64,000 nucleotides of DNA from Mesorhizobium sp. M1E.F.Ca.ET.045.02.1.1 (lineage in GTDB: Bacteria; Pseudomonadota; Alphaproteobacteria; Rhizobiales; Rhizobiaceae), in NCBI RefSeq assembly GCF_003952485.1, contig NZ_CP034447.1:1612001-1676000 (forward strand), read 5' to 3'. A model generated the notes under the pieces. It was given only the letters and a program-made list of their open reading frames with translations, did not search any database and was not told where the DNA came from. A program made the translations under genes and the position numbers. How positions within the stretch are numbered: the stretch's first letter is position 1; every line of letters begins with the position of its first letter. Positions 54,151 to 62,094 of the stretch are shown here, in pieces.

Positions 54151-55017
54151 TCAGGACTTGCGCTTGCGGCCGGCGTCGCGCCGCTTCTCGCCGACCGCGA
54201 CGGTCAGCGCCATGGCGAGCGCCATCGTCGCCGAGATCGAGCGGAAGCCGCCGAAATCGGCTTCGGCCACCTCGAACCAGATCTTGGCGAACTGGGCGAG
54301 CGGCGAAAACGATGAGTCGGTGATGGCGACGATCGGCACGCCTTGCTCGGCGATCGAGCGCGTCTCTTCGATGGTCGCCGGCGCGTAAGGCGAGAAGCTG
54401 ATGGCGATGACGGCGTCACGCGGCGTGGCGAAGCCGATCATCTCGGCGTTCAGTCCGGCAGCCGATTCGATCAACTGGTTGCGGATCTTGAGCTTGCCCA
54501 GCGCATAGGCGATGTAGGACGCGACCGGATAGGAGCGGCGCTTGGCCAGCACATAGATGGTCTCGGCTTTCGCCAGCAAGTTGACGGCCTCTTCGAAATG
54601 CACATCGTTCAACGCGCGCGAAATGTCGCTGAGCGAGGTGCTGGCGGCAGCGACGAAGCCGTCGAAGATCGCCCGGTGCCCGGCACCTTCCTCGGCCTTG
54701 GCGCGCAGTGCCGCGAGCCTCTCGTCATAGGAGGAATTGCGCTCGCGCAGGCGCTCGCGAAAGACCTGCTGCAGGCTGGTAAAGCCGTCGAAGCCGAGTT
54801 GCTGGGCGAAGCGGATCAGCGTCGAGGGCTGGACGCCGGCCGAGGCGGCGATGCTTGCGGCGGTGCCGAAGGCGATGTCATCGGGATTGTCGAGCGCATA
54901 GGCGGCGATCTGGGCGATGCGCTTGGGCAGGCTGTGCCGACGCTCCAGGATCGTCGTGCGCAACGTCTCGAAATCGCGAGGCACCCGTTCGTCCATCGTC
55001 GCTCCGCCCACGGCCAT
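54151..55017 (-). CDS. iolR: RpiR-family transcriptional regulator (IolR-like)
   Basis: A 288-residue RpiR protein: N-terminal helix-turn-helix (ASAGVQPSTLIRFAQQLGFD, residues about 50-70) and a C-terminal SIS sugar-phosphate-binding domain (IYVLAKRRSYPVASYIAYAL, AISFSPYAPATIEETR). It lies directly upstream of iolC on the same strand, the arrangement of iolR-iolCDEB in rhizobia, and probably represses the operon until an inositol-derived keto-phosphate binds. Starts at 55017 or 54996 are possible. Confidence 0.85.
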   Translation of the reverse strand: MAVGGATMDERVPRDFETLRTTILERRHSLPKRIAQIAAYALDNPDDIAFGTAASIAASAGVQPSTLIRFAQQLGFDGFTSLQQVFRERLRERNSSYDERLAALRAKAEEGAGHRAIFDGFVAAASTSLSDISRALNDVHFEEAVNLLAKAETIYVLAKRRSYPVASYIAYALGKLKIRNQLIESAAGLNAEMIGFATPRDAVIAISFSPYAPATIEETRSIAEQGVPIVAITDSSFSPLAQFAKIWFEVAEADFGGFRSISATMALAMALTVAVGEKRRDAGRKRKS

Positions 55018-55154
55018 ATTGAAAGCTCTCTCTCCTGCCTCATCATAGCGAGTTCGCGCAAGAACACCATAAAAAATGATTTGGACGTTCCATTCTCAAG
55101 TGAAATGGATTAATTCATCCATGCTTCTCTTTCTCTTCAATGGAGACAATCGAC

Positions 55155-56264
55155 ATGGTCGGAGTGGGCCTCATCGGCACGGGCTTCATGGGCAAGTGCC
55201 ACGCCATCGCCTGGAACGCGGTCGGCGCCGTCTTTCCCGATGTCGAGAAGCCGAAGCTGGTGCATCTGGGTGAAGTCAATGACGAGCTCGCAAAACGCAA
55301 GGCGGGCGAGTTCGGCTTCGCCAAGGGTTCCGGCGACTGGCGCGCCGTGGTCAACGATCCGGAGGTCGATGTCGTGTCGCTGACCACGCCCAACCAGTTC
55401 CATCCCGAAATGGCGATCGCCATCCTGGAGGCCGGCAAGCATCTGTGGTGCGAGAAGCCGATGGCGCCGGGTTTCGCCGAGGCCGAGGCGATGGCAAAGG
55501 CGGCGAAGACATCGGGCAAGGTGGCGGCGCTCGGCTACAACTACATCCAGAACCCGGCCATCCGCCATATCGGCGCGCTGCTTCAGGAAAAGATCATCGG
55601 CGACGTCAATCTCGTGCGCATCGAGATGGACGAGGATTTCATGGCCGATCCCGACGCGCCGTTCTTCTGGAAGCATGAGGCGGCCTCGGGCTATGGTGTG
55701 CTCGACGATTTCGCCGTCCATCCGCTGTCGCTGATCAAGGTGCTGTTCGGCCGCGTCGCCCGCGTCATGTGCGATATGGTCAAGCCTTATGCCGACCGGA
55801 AAGTCGCTTCCGGCGGCCGCCGCGCGGTCGAAACCTACGACATTGCCAGCGTGCTGATGCATCTCGAAAACGGCGTCGCCGGCACGCTGCTGGTCAACCG
55901 CTCGGCCTGGGGACGCAAGGGCCGCATCGCCATCCAGATCTTCGGCTCGAAGGGCTCGATCCTCTACGACCAGGAGCGGATGAACGAATTCCAGCTTTAT
56001 CTCACCGCCGACCGGCCAACCGAGCAAGGCTACCGCACCATCCTGGTGGCGCCGCATCACAAGCCCTACGATTCCTTCCTGCCGGCGCCCGGCCATGGCC
56101 TCGGCTTCAACGACCTCAAGATGATCGAATGCCGCGAACTCTTGATGCGGATCGCCGGCAGGCCGGCGCGGATCATCGATTTCGACGAAGGGCTGGAGAT
56201 CGAGCGCACCGTGCATGCGATGGCGCGCTCGTTCCAGGAACAGCGCTGGATGGATGTGAGGTAA
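55155..56264 (+). CDS. Gfo/Idh/MocA-family oxidoreductase
   Basis: A 369-residue dehydrogenase with Rossmann motif GLIGTGFMGKCHA, catalytic CEKPMAPGF and a long C-terminal domain with SGYGVLDDFAVHPLSLIKVLFG. It is divergent from iolR and so probably also inositol-regulated. It is more distant from IdhA than the other two family members here and may act on scyllo-inositol, a keto-inositol or rhizopine-like compound. ATG 55155 follows GGAGAC; ATG 55140 would add five residues. Confidence 0.84.
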   Translation: MVGVGLIGTGFMGKCHAIAWNAVGAVFPDVEKPKLVHLGEVNDELAKRKAGEFGFAKGSGDWRAVVNDPEVDVVSLTTPNQFHPEMAIAILEAGKHLWCEKPMAPGFAEAEAMAKAAKTSGKVAALGYNYIQNPAIRHIGALLQEKIIGDVNLVRIEMDEDFMADPDAPFFWKHEAASGYGVLDDFAVHPLSLIKVLFGRVARVMCDMVKPYADRKVASGGRRAVETYDIASVLMHLENGVAGTLLVNRSAWGRKGRIAIQIFGSKGSILYDQERMNEFQLYLTADRPTEQGYRTILVAPHHKPYDSFLPAPGHGLGFNDLKMIECRELLMRIAGRPARIIDFDEGLEIERTVHAMARSFQEQRWMDVR

Positions 56265-56288
56265 TCTGCCGGACCGCCCGGCGATGCG

Positions 56289-56990
56289 TCAGTTGCCGGC
56301 GGCCGCTGCATTGATCTCCCAGCCATCCACCCAGACCTGCCGCAGCCGATCGCCTTCGCCCTTGAACCATAGGCCGGTCGGCTGGCAGTCTTCGATGCGG
56401 TCGCTGCGGAAATTGCGGATGGCCTGGCGCAGCTCGCACCAAGCGACGATGTTGGCGGTCTCGGCATAGTAGATCAGCGCGATCGGCCGGACGGTGCGCT
56501 GTGTGTCACGGCCCGCCTCGTCTCGATAGGCAAGGTCGAGCTTTTCCTCGTCGCGGATGGCGCGCCGCACGAGCGCCAGATCGACCGCAGCAGCCGAGGG
56601 CGCGGCAAAACCCCAGGCATGCAGAGCGTTGGCGTCGAGCGTCTGCCGCAAGGGCGGCGGCACCGCGCCGGCGATCTTGGCGCCGACCCGTTTTGCGGCC
56701 TGCTTGAGCTCGTCGTCGCCGGTGCGTTCGAGCAGCGCCAGCGACAACACGATCGCCTCCATCTCCTCGATCGAAAACATCAGCGGCGGCAGGTCGAAGC
56801 CAGGGCGCAGGATGTAGCCGATACCGCGCCCGCCCTCGATCGGCACGCGCATCGCCTGCAATGCCGCGATGTCGCGATAGACCGAGCGCACCGTCACTTC
56901 CAGCCGCTCGGCGATCGCCGCCGCCGTTACCGGCTTTCGGGCCAGCCGCAGGATCTGGATGATCTCGAACAGGCGCGAGGCCTTGCGCAT
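56289..56990 (-). CDS. YafY-family transcriptional regulator (HTH_11 plus WYL domain)
   Basis: A 233-residue DeoR/YafY-type regulator with an N-terminal helix-turn-helix (RLEVTVRSVYRDIAALQAMR) and a WYL-type ligand domain from about residue 125 (ALIYYAETANIVAWCELR, FRSDRIED). Starts are possible at GTG 57020, ATG 57005 and ATG 56990; the last gives the usual MRKASRLFEI beginning and leaves a clean upstream palindrome. It is divergent from a LysE/RhtB exporter, a very common YafY pairing. Confidence 0.84.
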   Translation of the reverse strand: MRKASRLFEIIQILRLARKPVTAAAIAERLEVTVRSVYRDIAALQAMRVPIEGGRGIGYILRPGFDLPPLMFSIEEMEAIVLSLALLERTGDDELKQAAKRVGAKIAGAVPPPLRQTLDANALHAWGFAAPSAAAVDLALVRRAIRDEEKLDLAYRDEAGRDTQRTVRPIALIYYAETANIVAWCELRQAIRNFRSDRIEDCQPTGLWFKGEGDRLRQVWVDGWEINAAAAGN

Positions 56991-57010
56991 TTCCTCACCC
57001 ACCATGAAGG

Positions 57011-57034
57011 CAACTGACACACCCCCGTCAGTTG
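57011..57034. promoter_or_regulatory. Candidate YafY operator (inverted CAACTGAC repeat)
   Basis: CAACTGAC and its exact complement GTCAGTTG are spaced 8 bases apart just upstream of the YafY start, and a third CAACTGAC (57109-57116) ends exactly at the exporter ATG. The pattern suggests one dimer on the inverted pair and a half-site at the exporter start, so that one regulator could control both genes. Confidence 0.6.
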
Positions 57035-57116
57035 GGGTGGCCTATAGGGCCGCCTATACGCTTGAAAATCAACAGATTCCTGAACTCCTTGGCCGACGGA
57101 GCGACAAGCAACTGAC

Positions 57117-57752
57117 ATGAGCTACACGGAAAACCTCTGGCTTTTCTTCATCCTGCTGTTCGGCATCATCGCCGTTCCGGGCATGGACATGCTGTTCGTG
57201 CTGGCCAATGCGCTGACCGGCGGCCGTGATCGGGGTCTGGCGGCGACCGGCGGCATCATGCTCGGCGGCGCGGTGCATACACTGAACGGCGCGATCGGCG
57301 TCGGCCTGCTCATGCATTTCGTGCCGGTCCTGTTCAAACCGCTTCTGGTCGTCGGCGCCGCTTATATGGCCTATATCGGCATTTCGCTGATGCGCAGCTC
57401 GATCACCGTCGGCAATGACGGGCCCACGGGGAGCCGTTCGGCCTGGAAAGCCTTTCGCCAGGGGCTTGTGACGTGCCTGATCAATCCGAAGGCCTATCTC
57501 TTCATCCTTGCCGTCTATCCGCAATTCCTGAAGCCGGCTTACGGTCCGATCTGGGTGCAGGCGACAATCATGGGGTTGCTGACGGTCGCCACGCAGGCGG
57601 CGATCTATGGCGGGCTCGCCATCACCGCCGGCCGCAGCCGGGCGCTGCTGGTCGACAACCCGGGAGCAACCGCCTTTGCCGGGCGCGCGGCCGGGCTGCT
57701 TTTGTTTGCGGTTTCGGTGTTCACCGCATGGGAAGGGCTGAGGGCGGCGTGA
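57117..57752 (+). CDS. LysE/RhtB-family exporter
   Basis: A 211-residue membrane protein with six predicted helices and the LysE hallmarks AVPGMDMLFVLANALTGGRDRGL and AAYMAYIGISLMR, and FRQGLVTCLINPKAYLFILAVYPQF. Such proteins export amino acids or their derivatives by proton exchange. It is divergent from and probably controlled by the YafY regulator. The substrate is unknown. Confidence 0.87.
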   Translation: MSYTENLWLFFILLFGIIAVPGMDMLFVLANALTGGRDRGLAATGGIMLGGAVHTLNGAIGVGLLMHFVPVLFKPLLVVGAAYMAYIGISLMRSSITVGNDGPTGSRSAWKAFRQGLVTCLINPKAYLFILAVYPQFLKPAYGPIWVQATIMGLLTVATQAAIYGGLAITAGRSRALLVDNPGATAFAGRAAGLLLFAVSVFTAWEGLRAA

Positions 57753-57776
57753 GCCTAAAAAGGCGCACGCCGCGTT

Positions 57777-57842
57777 CCTTCCAGCACCCCTCATCCGTCT
57801 CGGCGCTGCGCGCTGATCCACCTTCTCCCACAAGGGAGAAGG
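57777..57842. repeat. Nested palindromic intergenic repeat, copy 5 (half element)
   Basis: This 66-bp unit is the reverse complement of the left half of copy 3, with the order CCTTCCAGCACCCCTCATCC, GGCGCTGCGCGCTG, CCTTCTCCCACAAGGGAGAA. Only one arm is present. It separates the convergent exporter and DAHP synthase genes, where its hairpin may terminate both transcripts. Confidence 0.75.
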
Positions 57843-57850
57843 GCGAGGCA

Positions 57851-58942
57851 TCAGGCGGCGCCCTGGCGGCTGGCGAGCATCTCGCGCTTCACCGACCGGC
57901 GCCATTCGACGGCGCCGGCGAGGCCGTGCAGCACCGTCTCGGTGGTCGCCCAGTCGATACAGCCGTCGGTGATGCTCTGGCCGTAGGTGAGCGGCTTGCC
58001 GGGCACGACATCCTGCCGGCCGGCGACGAGATTGCTCTCGATCATGACGCCGATGATACGCTCGTCGCCCGCCGCTACCTGCCCCGCCACGTCATGCGTG
58101 ACCTTGGGCTGGTTCTCCGGCTTCTTGCCGCTGTTGGCGTGGCTGACGTCGATCATCAGCCGCGGCGCGACGCCGATGCGGGCGAGCTCCGCCGCAGCGG
58201 CATCGACGCTTGCCGCATCATAGTTCGGCACGACGCCGCCGCGCAGGATGACGTGGCAATCCTCGTTGCCGGTGGTCGCGGCGATCGCGCTGCGGCCGCC
58301 CTTGGTCACCGCCATGAAATGATGCGGCTGGGCGGCCGACTTCACCGCTTCGCCGGCGATGCGCAAATTGCCGTCGGTGCCGTTCTTGAAGCCGACCGGG
58401 CAGGAGAGACCGGACGCGAGCTCGCGGTGGATCTGGCTTTCGGTCGTGCGCGCGCCGATGGCGCCCCAGGCAACGAGGTCGGCGATGTATTGCGGCGTCG
58501 TCATGTCGAGGAACTCGGTCGCCGCCGGCAGGCCGAGATTGTTGACGGCCGACAGCACGTTGCGCGCCATGCGCAAACCCTTGTCGATGTTGAAGCTGCC
58601 GTCGAGGTCGGGATCGTTGATCAGGCCCTTCCAGCCGACCGTGGTGCGCGGTTTCTCAAAATAGACGCGCATGACGATCTCGAGCCGGTCCGCCAGGGCC
58701 TCGCGCAGCGCCGCCAGACGGCTGGCGTAGTCCACGGCGGCGACCGGATCGTGGATGGAACAAGGGCCGACAATGACTACCAGTCGATCGTCGGCCCCCG
58801 TCAGGATGGAATGGATGGCGTTGCGTGAGGCGGCAACGGTGCGCGTCGCCGTCAGCGAGCGCGGTATCTCGCGCATCACGTCGTCCGGCGTGCTCAGGAC
58901 TTTGAGTTCCTTGACCCGAAGGTCGTCTGTGGTGGTCAACAC
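57851..58942 (-). CDS. aroG: 3-deoxy-7-phosphoheptulonate (DAHP) synthase, class I AroFGH type
   Basis: A 363-residue enzyme that condenses phosphoenolpyruvate and erythrose 4-phosphate at the entry of aromatic amino-acid synthesis. Motifs include VVIVGPCSIHDP near residue 55, MRVYFEKPRTTVGWKGL, DGSFNIDKGLRMAR and FKNGTDGNL. It has the E. coli AroG architecture and length, including the N-terminal feedback-binding extension. It starts with GTG at 58942 after AGGAG. The class I type is notable because many alphaproteobacteria use class II. The upstream leader looks like an attenuator. Confidence 0.92.
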   Translation of the reverse strand: MLTTTDDLRVKELKVLSTPDDVMREIPRSLTATRTVAASRNAIHSILTGADDRLVVIVGPCSIHDPVAAVDYASRLAALREALADRLEIVMRVYFEKPRTTVGWKGLINDPDLDGSFNIDKGLRMARNVLSAVNNLGLPAATEFLDMTTPQYIADLVAWGAIGARTTESQIHRELASGLSCPVGFKNGTDGNLRIAGEAVKSAAQPHHFMAVTKGGRSAIAATTGNEDCHVILRGGVVPNYDAASVDAAAAELARIGVAPRLMIDVSHANSGKKPENQPKVTHDVAGQVAAGDERIIGVMIESNLVAGRQDVVPGKPLTYGQSITDGCIDWATTETVLHGLAGAVEWRRSVKREMLASRQGAA

Positions 58943-58951
58943 GGCTTTCTG

Positions 58952-58965
58952 CTCCTGGTTAGGAG
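58952..58965 (-). promoter_or_regulatory. Hairpin masking the DAHP synthase ribosome binding site
   Basis: In the transcript CUCCU (58965-58961) can pair with AGGAG (58956-58952), the ribosome binding site 9 bases before the GTG start, around the loop AACC. This would add translational control after the attenuator. The stem is only 5 bp, so the effect may be modest. Confidence 0.5.
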
Positions 58966-58982
58966 ACCTGCCGGCTGAAACG

Positions 58983-59009
58983 AAAAAGCCGCCAGGTCTG
59001 GCGGCTTTT
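58983..59009 (-). terminator. Attenuator terminator before DAHP synthase
   Basis: On the minus strand AAGCCGCC-agacct-GGCGGCTT is followed by more T residues (five Ts in a row in all), a canonical intrinsic terminator. It lies between the aromatic leader frame and the DAHP synthase start, where a terminator would be useless unless read-through is regulated. The 5' arm GCCGCCAG can alternatively pair with CUGGCGGC at 59060-59053. Confidence 0.82.
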
Positions 59010-59030
59010 CGGATTTAGATGCTGCAATCT

Positions 59031-59108
59031 TCAGATCGAGCGCAATCCTCCCGCCGCCAGCGAGCTGTCGTAGTAAAAGTACCAAAACGAGGCGGTCAGG
59101 TGGATCAT
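59031..59108 (-). CDS. Aromatic-rich leader peptide of DAHP synthase (25 aa)
   Basis: The frame starting at ATG 59108 reads MIHLTASFWYFYYDSS and stops at 59031. Six consecutive aromatic codons (Phe-Trp-Tyr-Phe-Tyr-Tyr, 59087-59070) are what ribosome-mediated attenuation of a gene for all three aromatic amino acids needs. A promoter-like pair places transcription start close to this ATG, so the message may be leaderless, as I recall for rhizobial trpL. An ATG at 59117 or a longer 53-codon frame from 59192 are alternatives. Confidence 0.72.
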   Translation of the reverse strand: MIHLTASFWYFYYDSSLAAGGLRSI

Positions 59109-59114
59109 GCGGCT

Positions 59115-59143
59115 CATATAGTCGAAGCTGGGGCGATTGTCAC
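59115..59143 (-). promoter_or_regulatory. Promoter of the DAHP synthase leader
   Basis: On the minus strand GTGACA (59143-59138, five of six matches to TTGACA) and TATATG (59120-59115, four of six to TATAAT) are exactly 17 bases apart. Transcription would begin near 59108, the first base of the leader ATG. Confidence 0.6.
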
Positions 59144-59208
59144 CTGTCTCATGAAGCTGCTCGCCTGAAACGACGACGGCCTCGCTCGGCATCGCCAATT
59201 ACCGGTGT

Positions 59209-59370
59209 CGGCGCCGCCCCTCACCTGCCTGCCGGCATCCTCTCCCCGTTGCAACGGGGAGAGGGACGCTCTCGCCGGCGATTTCGGCAATCGCCAACGT
59301 CGCGGCCAGCCCCTTCTCCCCGTCGCTATACGGGGAGAAGGTCCCGGCAGGGGGATGAGGGGCGGCGCCA
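59209..59370. repeat. Nested palindromic intergenic repeat, copy 6
   Basis: Arms CGGCGCCGCCCCTCACC and GGATGAGGGGCGGCGCC enclose CTCTCCCCGTTGCAACGGGG and TTCTCCCCGTCGCTATACGG hairpins. It lies between the SDR stop and the DAHP synthase leader promoter and may insulate the two transcripts. Nothing else is seen in 59118-59418. Confidence 0.78.
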
Positions 59371-59418
59371 ACGTCCGAATGGATGGGGAACGATCCGCCC
59401 AGGGCTATTGGCTAGGCC

Positions 59419-60213
59419 CTACTCGCCGATCACGCCTGCAATGTTCTGGTCGTAGTCGACCAGCGAACCCGTCATGACGCCGGCCTGCGGGCTCAGCATA
59501 TAGGTGATCAGCCGGGCGAGCTGCGCCGGCTTGACCAACTGGCCCATTGGCTGCGCGGCCTCGGCCTTTTCCAGCCAGTCGTCCGGCGCGTCGTGCCACT
59601 TCTTCTGCACGATCGCCTCGCCTTCGGTGTCCATCCAGCCGGGCAGGACGGCGTTGCAGCGGATGCGGTTCTGCCGGTAGGAACTGGCGACATTCTTGGT
59701 CAGCGTCATCAGCGCGCCCTTGCTGGTCGAATAGGGCGTCAGGAAGGACTGGCCGGCATGCGCCGACATCGACAGCACGTTGACGATCGAGCCCGGCGCC
59801 TTGCGCTCCAGAAGATGCGCGACGAGACCCTGCATCAGGAAGAAGGGGCCGCGTACATTGGTGTCGAAGATCTGGTCGAAGACCTCTTCGGTGGTTTCGA
59901 TCAACGATCCTCGCGCCGAGGTGGCGGCGGCGTTGACCAGCGCGTTGAGCGTGCCGAAATGGCTGAGCGCGGTAGCCACTGCGCGCTTGCAATCGCCGAC
60001 GTTGGCGACGTCGGCACTGATGAAGATGGCGTCGACGCCGCTCTTCTTTAGGGCGGCGACCGCTTTGTCGCCCTTCTCCTGCGAGCGGCCGACCAGCGCC
60101 AGCGCGCGGCAGCCCTCGTCAACCAAGGCTTCAGCAACCGCGAAGCCGATGCCCTGCGCTCCGCCGGTGACGATAGCGCGCGTTTCCGAATTGCGGCCGG
60201 CCAAACCGTTCAT
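59419..60213 (-). CDS. Short-chain dehydrogenase/reductase in the inositol importer operon
   Basis: A 264-residue classical SDR with TGGAQGIGFAVAEAL, NAAATSARGS, Ser in NVLSMSAHAG and YSTSK. The phrase LPGWMDTEGEAIVQKKWH is characteristic of a group often annotated as sugar or oxidoreductase SDRs. It follows idhA by 31 bases on the same strand and is the last gene of the importer operon, so a keto-inositol or a related polyol is a plausible substrate. Confidence 0.85.
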   Translation of the reverse strand: MNGLAGRNSETRAIVTGGAQGIGFAVAEALVDEGCRALALVGRSQEKGDKAVAALKKSGVDAIFISADVANVGDCKRAVATALSHFGTLNALVNAAATSARGSLIETTEEVFDQIFDTNVRGPFFLMQGLVAHLLERKAPGSIVNVLSMSAHAGQSFLTPYSTSKGALMTLTKNVASSYRQNRIRCNAVLPGWMDTEGEAIVQKKWHDAPDDWLEKAEAAQPMGQLVKPAQLARLITYMLSPQAGVMTGSLVDYDQNIAGVIGE

Positions 60214-60244
60214 CGCTCTGCTCCTGTAATAGTATCCAAACAGT

Positions 60245-61237
60245 TCAATCGACGCGGACGGTCTTGCCCGTCTTGGCCGACTGCAAGGCGGCGTCGGCCA
60301 GCTTCAGCGCGATCAGCCCGTCCTTGCCGCTCGGCGCCGCCTTCTTGCCCGCGGTTGCCGCGGCAATGAACGCCGCGATCTCGTTGGCATAGGCGTCGAT
60401 GTAGCGGGTCATGAAGAAGTCATGCAGCGGCGGGCGGGTGTAGCCCTTGTCGTTGGCGAGCTCGATCGACACCGGCCGCTGGTTCTCGGCTGCGACCATG
60501 CCTTTCGAGCCGTGCACCTCGATGCGCTGGTCGTAGCCATAGGTGGCGCGGCGCGAGTTGGAGATGACCGCCTGCTTGCCGGACGCGGTTTCCAGGATGA
60601 CGCTGACCGAGTCGAAATCGCCCGCGTCGCCGATCTTCTTGTCGACCAGCACCGAGGCGTGGGCGCTGACGGCGACCGGCTCCTCGCCGAGCAGGAAGCG
60701 CGCCATGTCGAAGTCGTGGATGGTCATGTCGCGGAAAATGCCGCCCGAGCGGGCGATGTAATCGAGCGGCGGGGCGCCCGGATCGCGCGACGTGATGGTG
60801 ACCATCTCGACATCGCCGATGGCGCCGTCGTCGATCGCCTTGCGGACGGCGGCGAAATGCGGATCGAAGCGGCGGTTGAAGCCGACCATCAGCGTGGCGC
60901 CGGCCTTCTCGACCACGGCCAGGCACTGCTCGACGCGCTTGGCGTCGAGATCGATCGGTTTCTCGCAAAAGATCGCCTTGCCTGCCTTGGCGAAGCGCTC
61001 GATCAGGTCCGCATGAGTGTCGGTCGGCGTGCAGATGATGACGGCGTCGATGTCCTTGGCCTTCTCGATGGCGTCGATCGTGCGCACCTCGGCGCCGTAA
61101 GCGGAGGCGAGCTCCGTCGCCGCTTTCTCGAAGGCGTCGGCTACGGCCACCAGTTTGGCCTGCGGGTTGGAGGCAACGGCGCGGGCATGCACCTTGCCGA
61201 TGCGGCCGGCGCCGAGGAGAGCGAAGCGGAGAGTCAT
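60245..61237 (-). CDS. idhA: Inositol 2-dehydrogenase
   Basis: A 330-residue Gfo/Idh/MocA dehydrogenase closely resembling rhizobial IdhA: LLGAGRIGKVHARAV, CEKPIDLDAKRVE with the catalytic Lys, GFNRRFDPHFAAV, and MTIHDFDMARFLLGEEP carrying the Asp/His pair. It oxidises myo-inositol to 2-keto-myo-inositol with NAD+. ATG 61237 follows a GAAGGAC-type site; the frame upstream is not homologous. It is co-transcribed with a CUT2 importer, supporting inositol as its substrate. Confidence 0.9.
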   Translation of the reverse strand: MTLRFALLGAGRIGKVHARAVASNPQAKLVAVADAFEKAATELASAYGAEVRTIDAIEKAKDIDAVIICTPTDTHADLIERFAKAGKAIFCEKPIDLDAKRVEQCLAVVEKAGATLMVGFNRRFDPHFAAVRKAIDDGAIGDVEMVTITSRDPGAPPLDYIARSGGIFRDMTIHDFDMARFLLGEEPVAVSAHASVLVDKKIGDAGDFDSVSVILETASGKQAVISNSRRATYGYDQRIEVHGSKGMVAAENQRPVSIELANDKGYTRPPLHDFFMTRYIDAYANEIAAFIAAATAGKKAAPSGKDGLIALKLADAALQSAKTGKTVRVD

Positions 61238-61321
61238 GGAATGTCCTTCGAGGGTGGTTTTTAAAGGCATGTCCGCGCCTCTTGGCACGGACGATTTGGT
61301 GATCCCGTCGTGGCGCCCCTG

Positions 61322-62092
61322 TCAGGCGGCCTGAAGCTCCGCCTGTCCGGTCTTGGCGCCGGTGATATAGGCGACGATGTCGTTGCCGTCGGTGTCCTGC
61401 TTGCGCAAATTGGCGACGATGCGGCCGCGGCGGAAGACGACGATGCGGTCGACCAGGTCGAACACCTGGCGCATGTTGTGGCTGATCAGGATCAGCGGCT
61501 CGCCATTGGCCTTCAGCGTGCGGATGATATTTTCGACCTGCGCGGTCTCCTGCACGCCAAGCGCCGCCGTCGGCTCGTCCATGATGATCAGCTTGGAGGC
61601 GAAGGTCGCGGTGCGGGCGATCGCCACGCACTGACGCTGGCCGCCCGACATGTGTCGGATGGTGCTGGAGAGGTTCGGGATCTTCACCGCCGTGCGCACC
61701 AGCGCCGCCTCGGTCGCCTTGCGCATCGCCTTGCGGTCGAGGATCGAGAAGGGGCCGAGGTTGAACAGCACCTTCTCGCGGCCGAGGAACAGGTTCGACG
61801 GCACGTCGAGGTCGTCGGCCAAAGCGAGGTTCTGGAACACCGTCTCGATGCCGGCCTCGCGCGCCTCGATCGGGCCGGCGAAGTTCACTTCCTTGCCGTC
61901 GAACCAGATCTTGCCGTCGGTGCGCTGCTCGACGCCGGTGATCTGGCGCACGAAGGTCGACTTGCCGGCGCCGTTGTCGCCCATGATGGCGACATGCTCG
62001 CCCTTGCGCAGCTCGAAATTCGCCTCCTGCAGCGCGTGCACGCCGCCATAGTGCTTGGTGAGGTTTTCGGTCTTCAGAACGATGTCGGACAT
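61322..62092 (-). CDS. CUT2 sugar ABC ATP-binding protein, single NBD (FrcA-like)
   Basis: A 256-residue ATPase with Walker A GDNGAGKST near residue 38, signature MSGGQRQCV, Walker B LIIMDEPTAALG and H-loop SHNMRQV. Unlike RbsA-type proteins it has one NBD, so a homodimer is expected, as for FrcA of fructose importers. It sits 2 bases after the permease stop and before idhA. Myo-inositol is the likely substrate from context. Confidence 0.88.
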   Translation of the reverse strand: MSDIVLKTENLTKHYGGVHALQEANFELRKGEHVAIMGDNGAGKSTFVRQITGVEQRTDGKIWFDGKEVNFAGPIEAREAGIETVFQNLALADDLDVPSNLFLGREKVLFNLGPFSILDRKAMRKATEAALVRTAVKIPNLSSTIRHMSGGQRQCVAIARTATFASKLIIMDEPTAALGVQETAQVENIIRTLKANGEPLILISHNMRQVFDLVDRIVVFRRGRIVANLRKQDTDGNDIVAYITGAKTGQAELQAA

Positions 62093-62094
62093 GG

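Noticed and set aside
59031..59192. Longer 53-codon reading of the aromatic leader frame starting MPSEAVVV
   Set aside because: It would begin upstream of the promoter-like pair and has no ribosome site; I recognise no protein family. I prefer the 25-codon leader but cannot exclude that the longer frame is a small gene.
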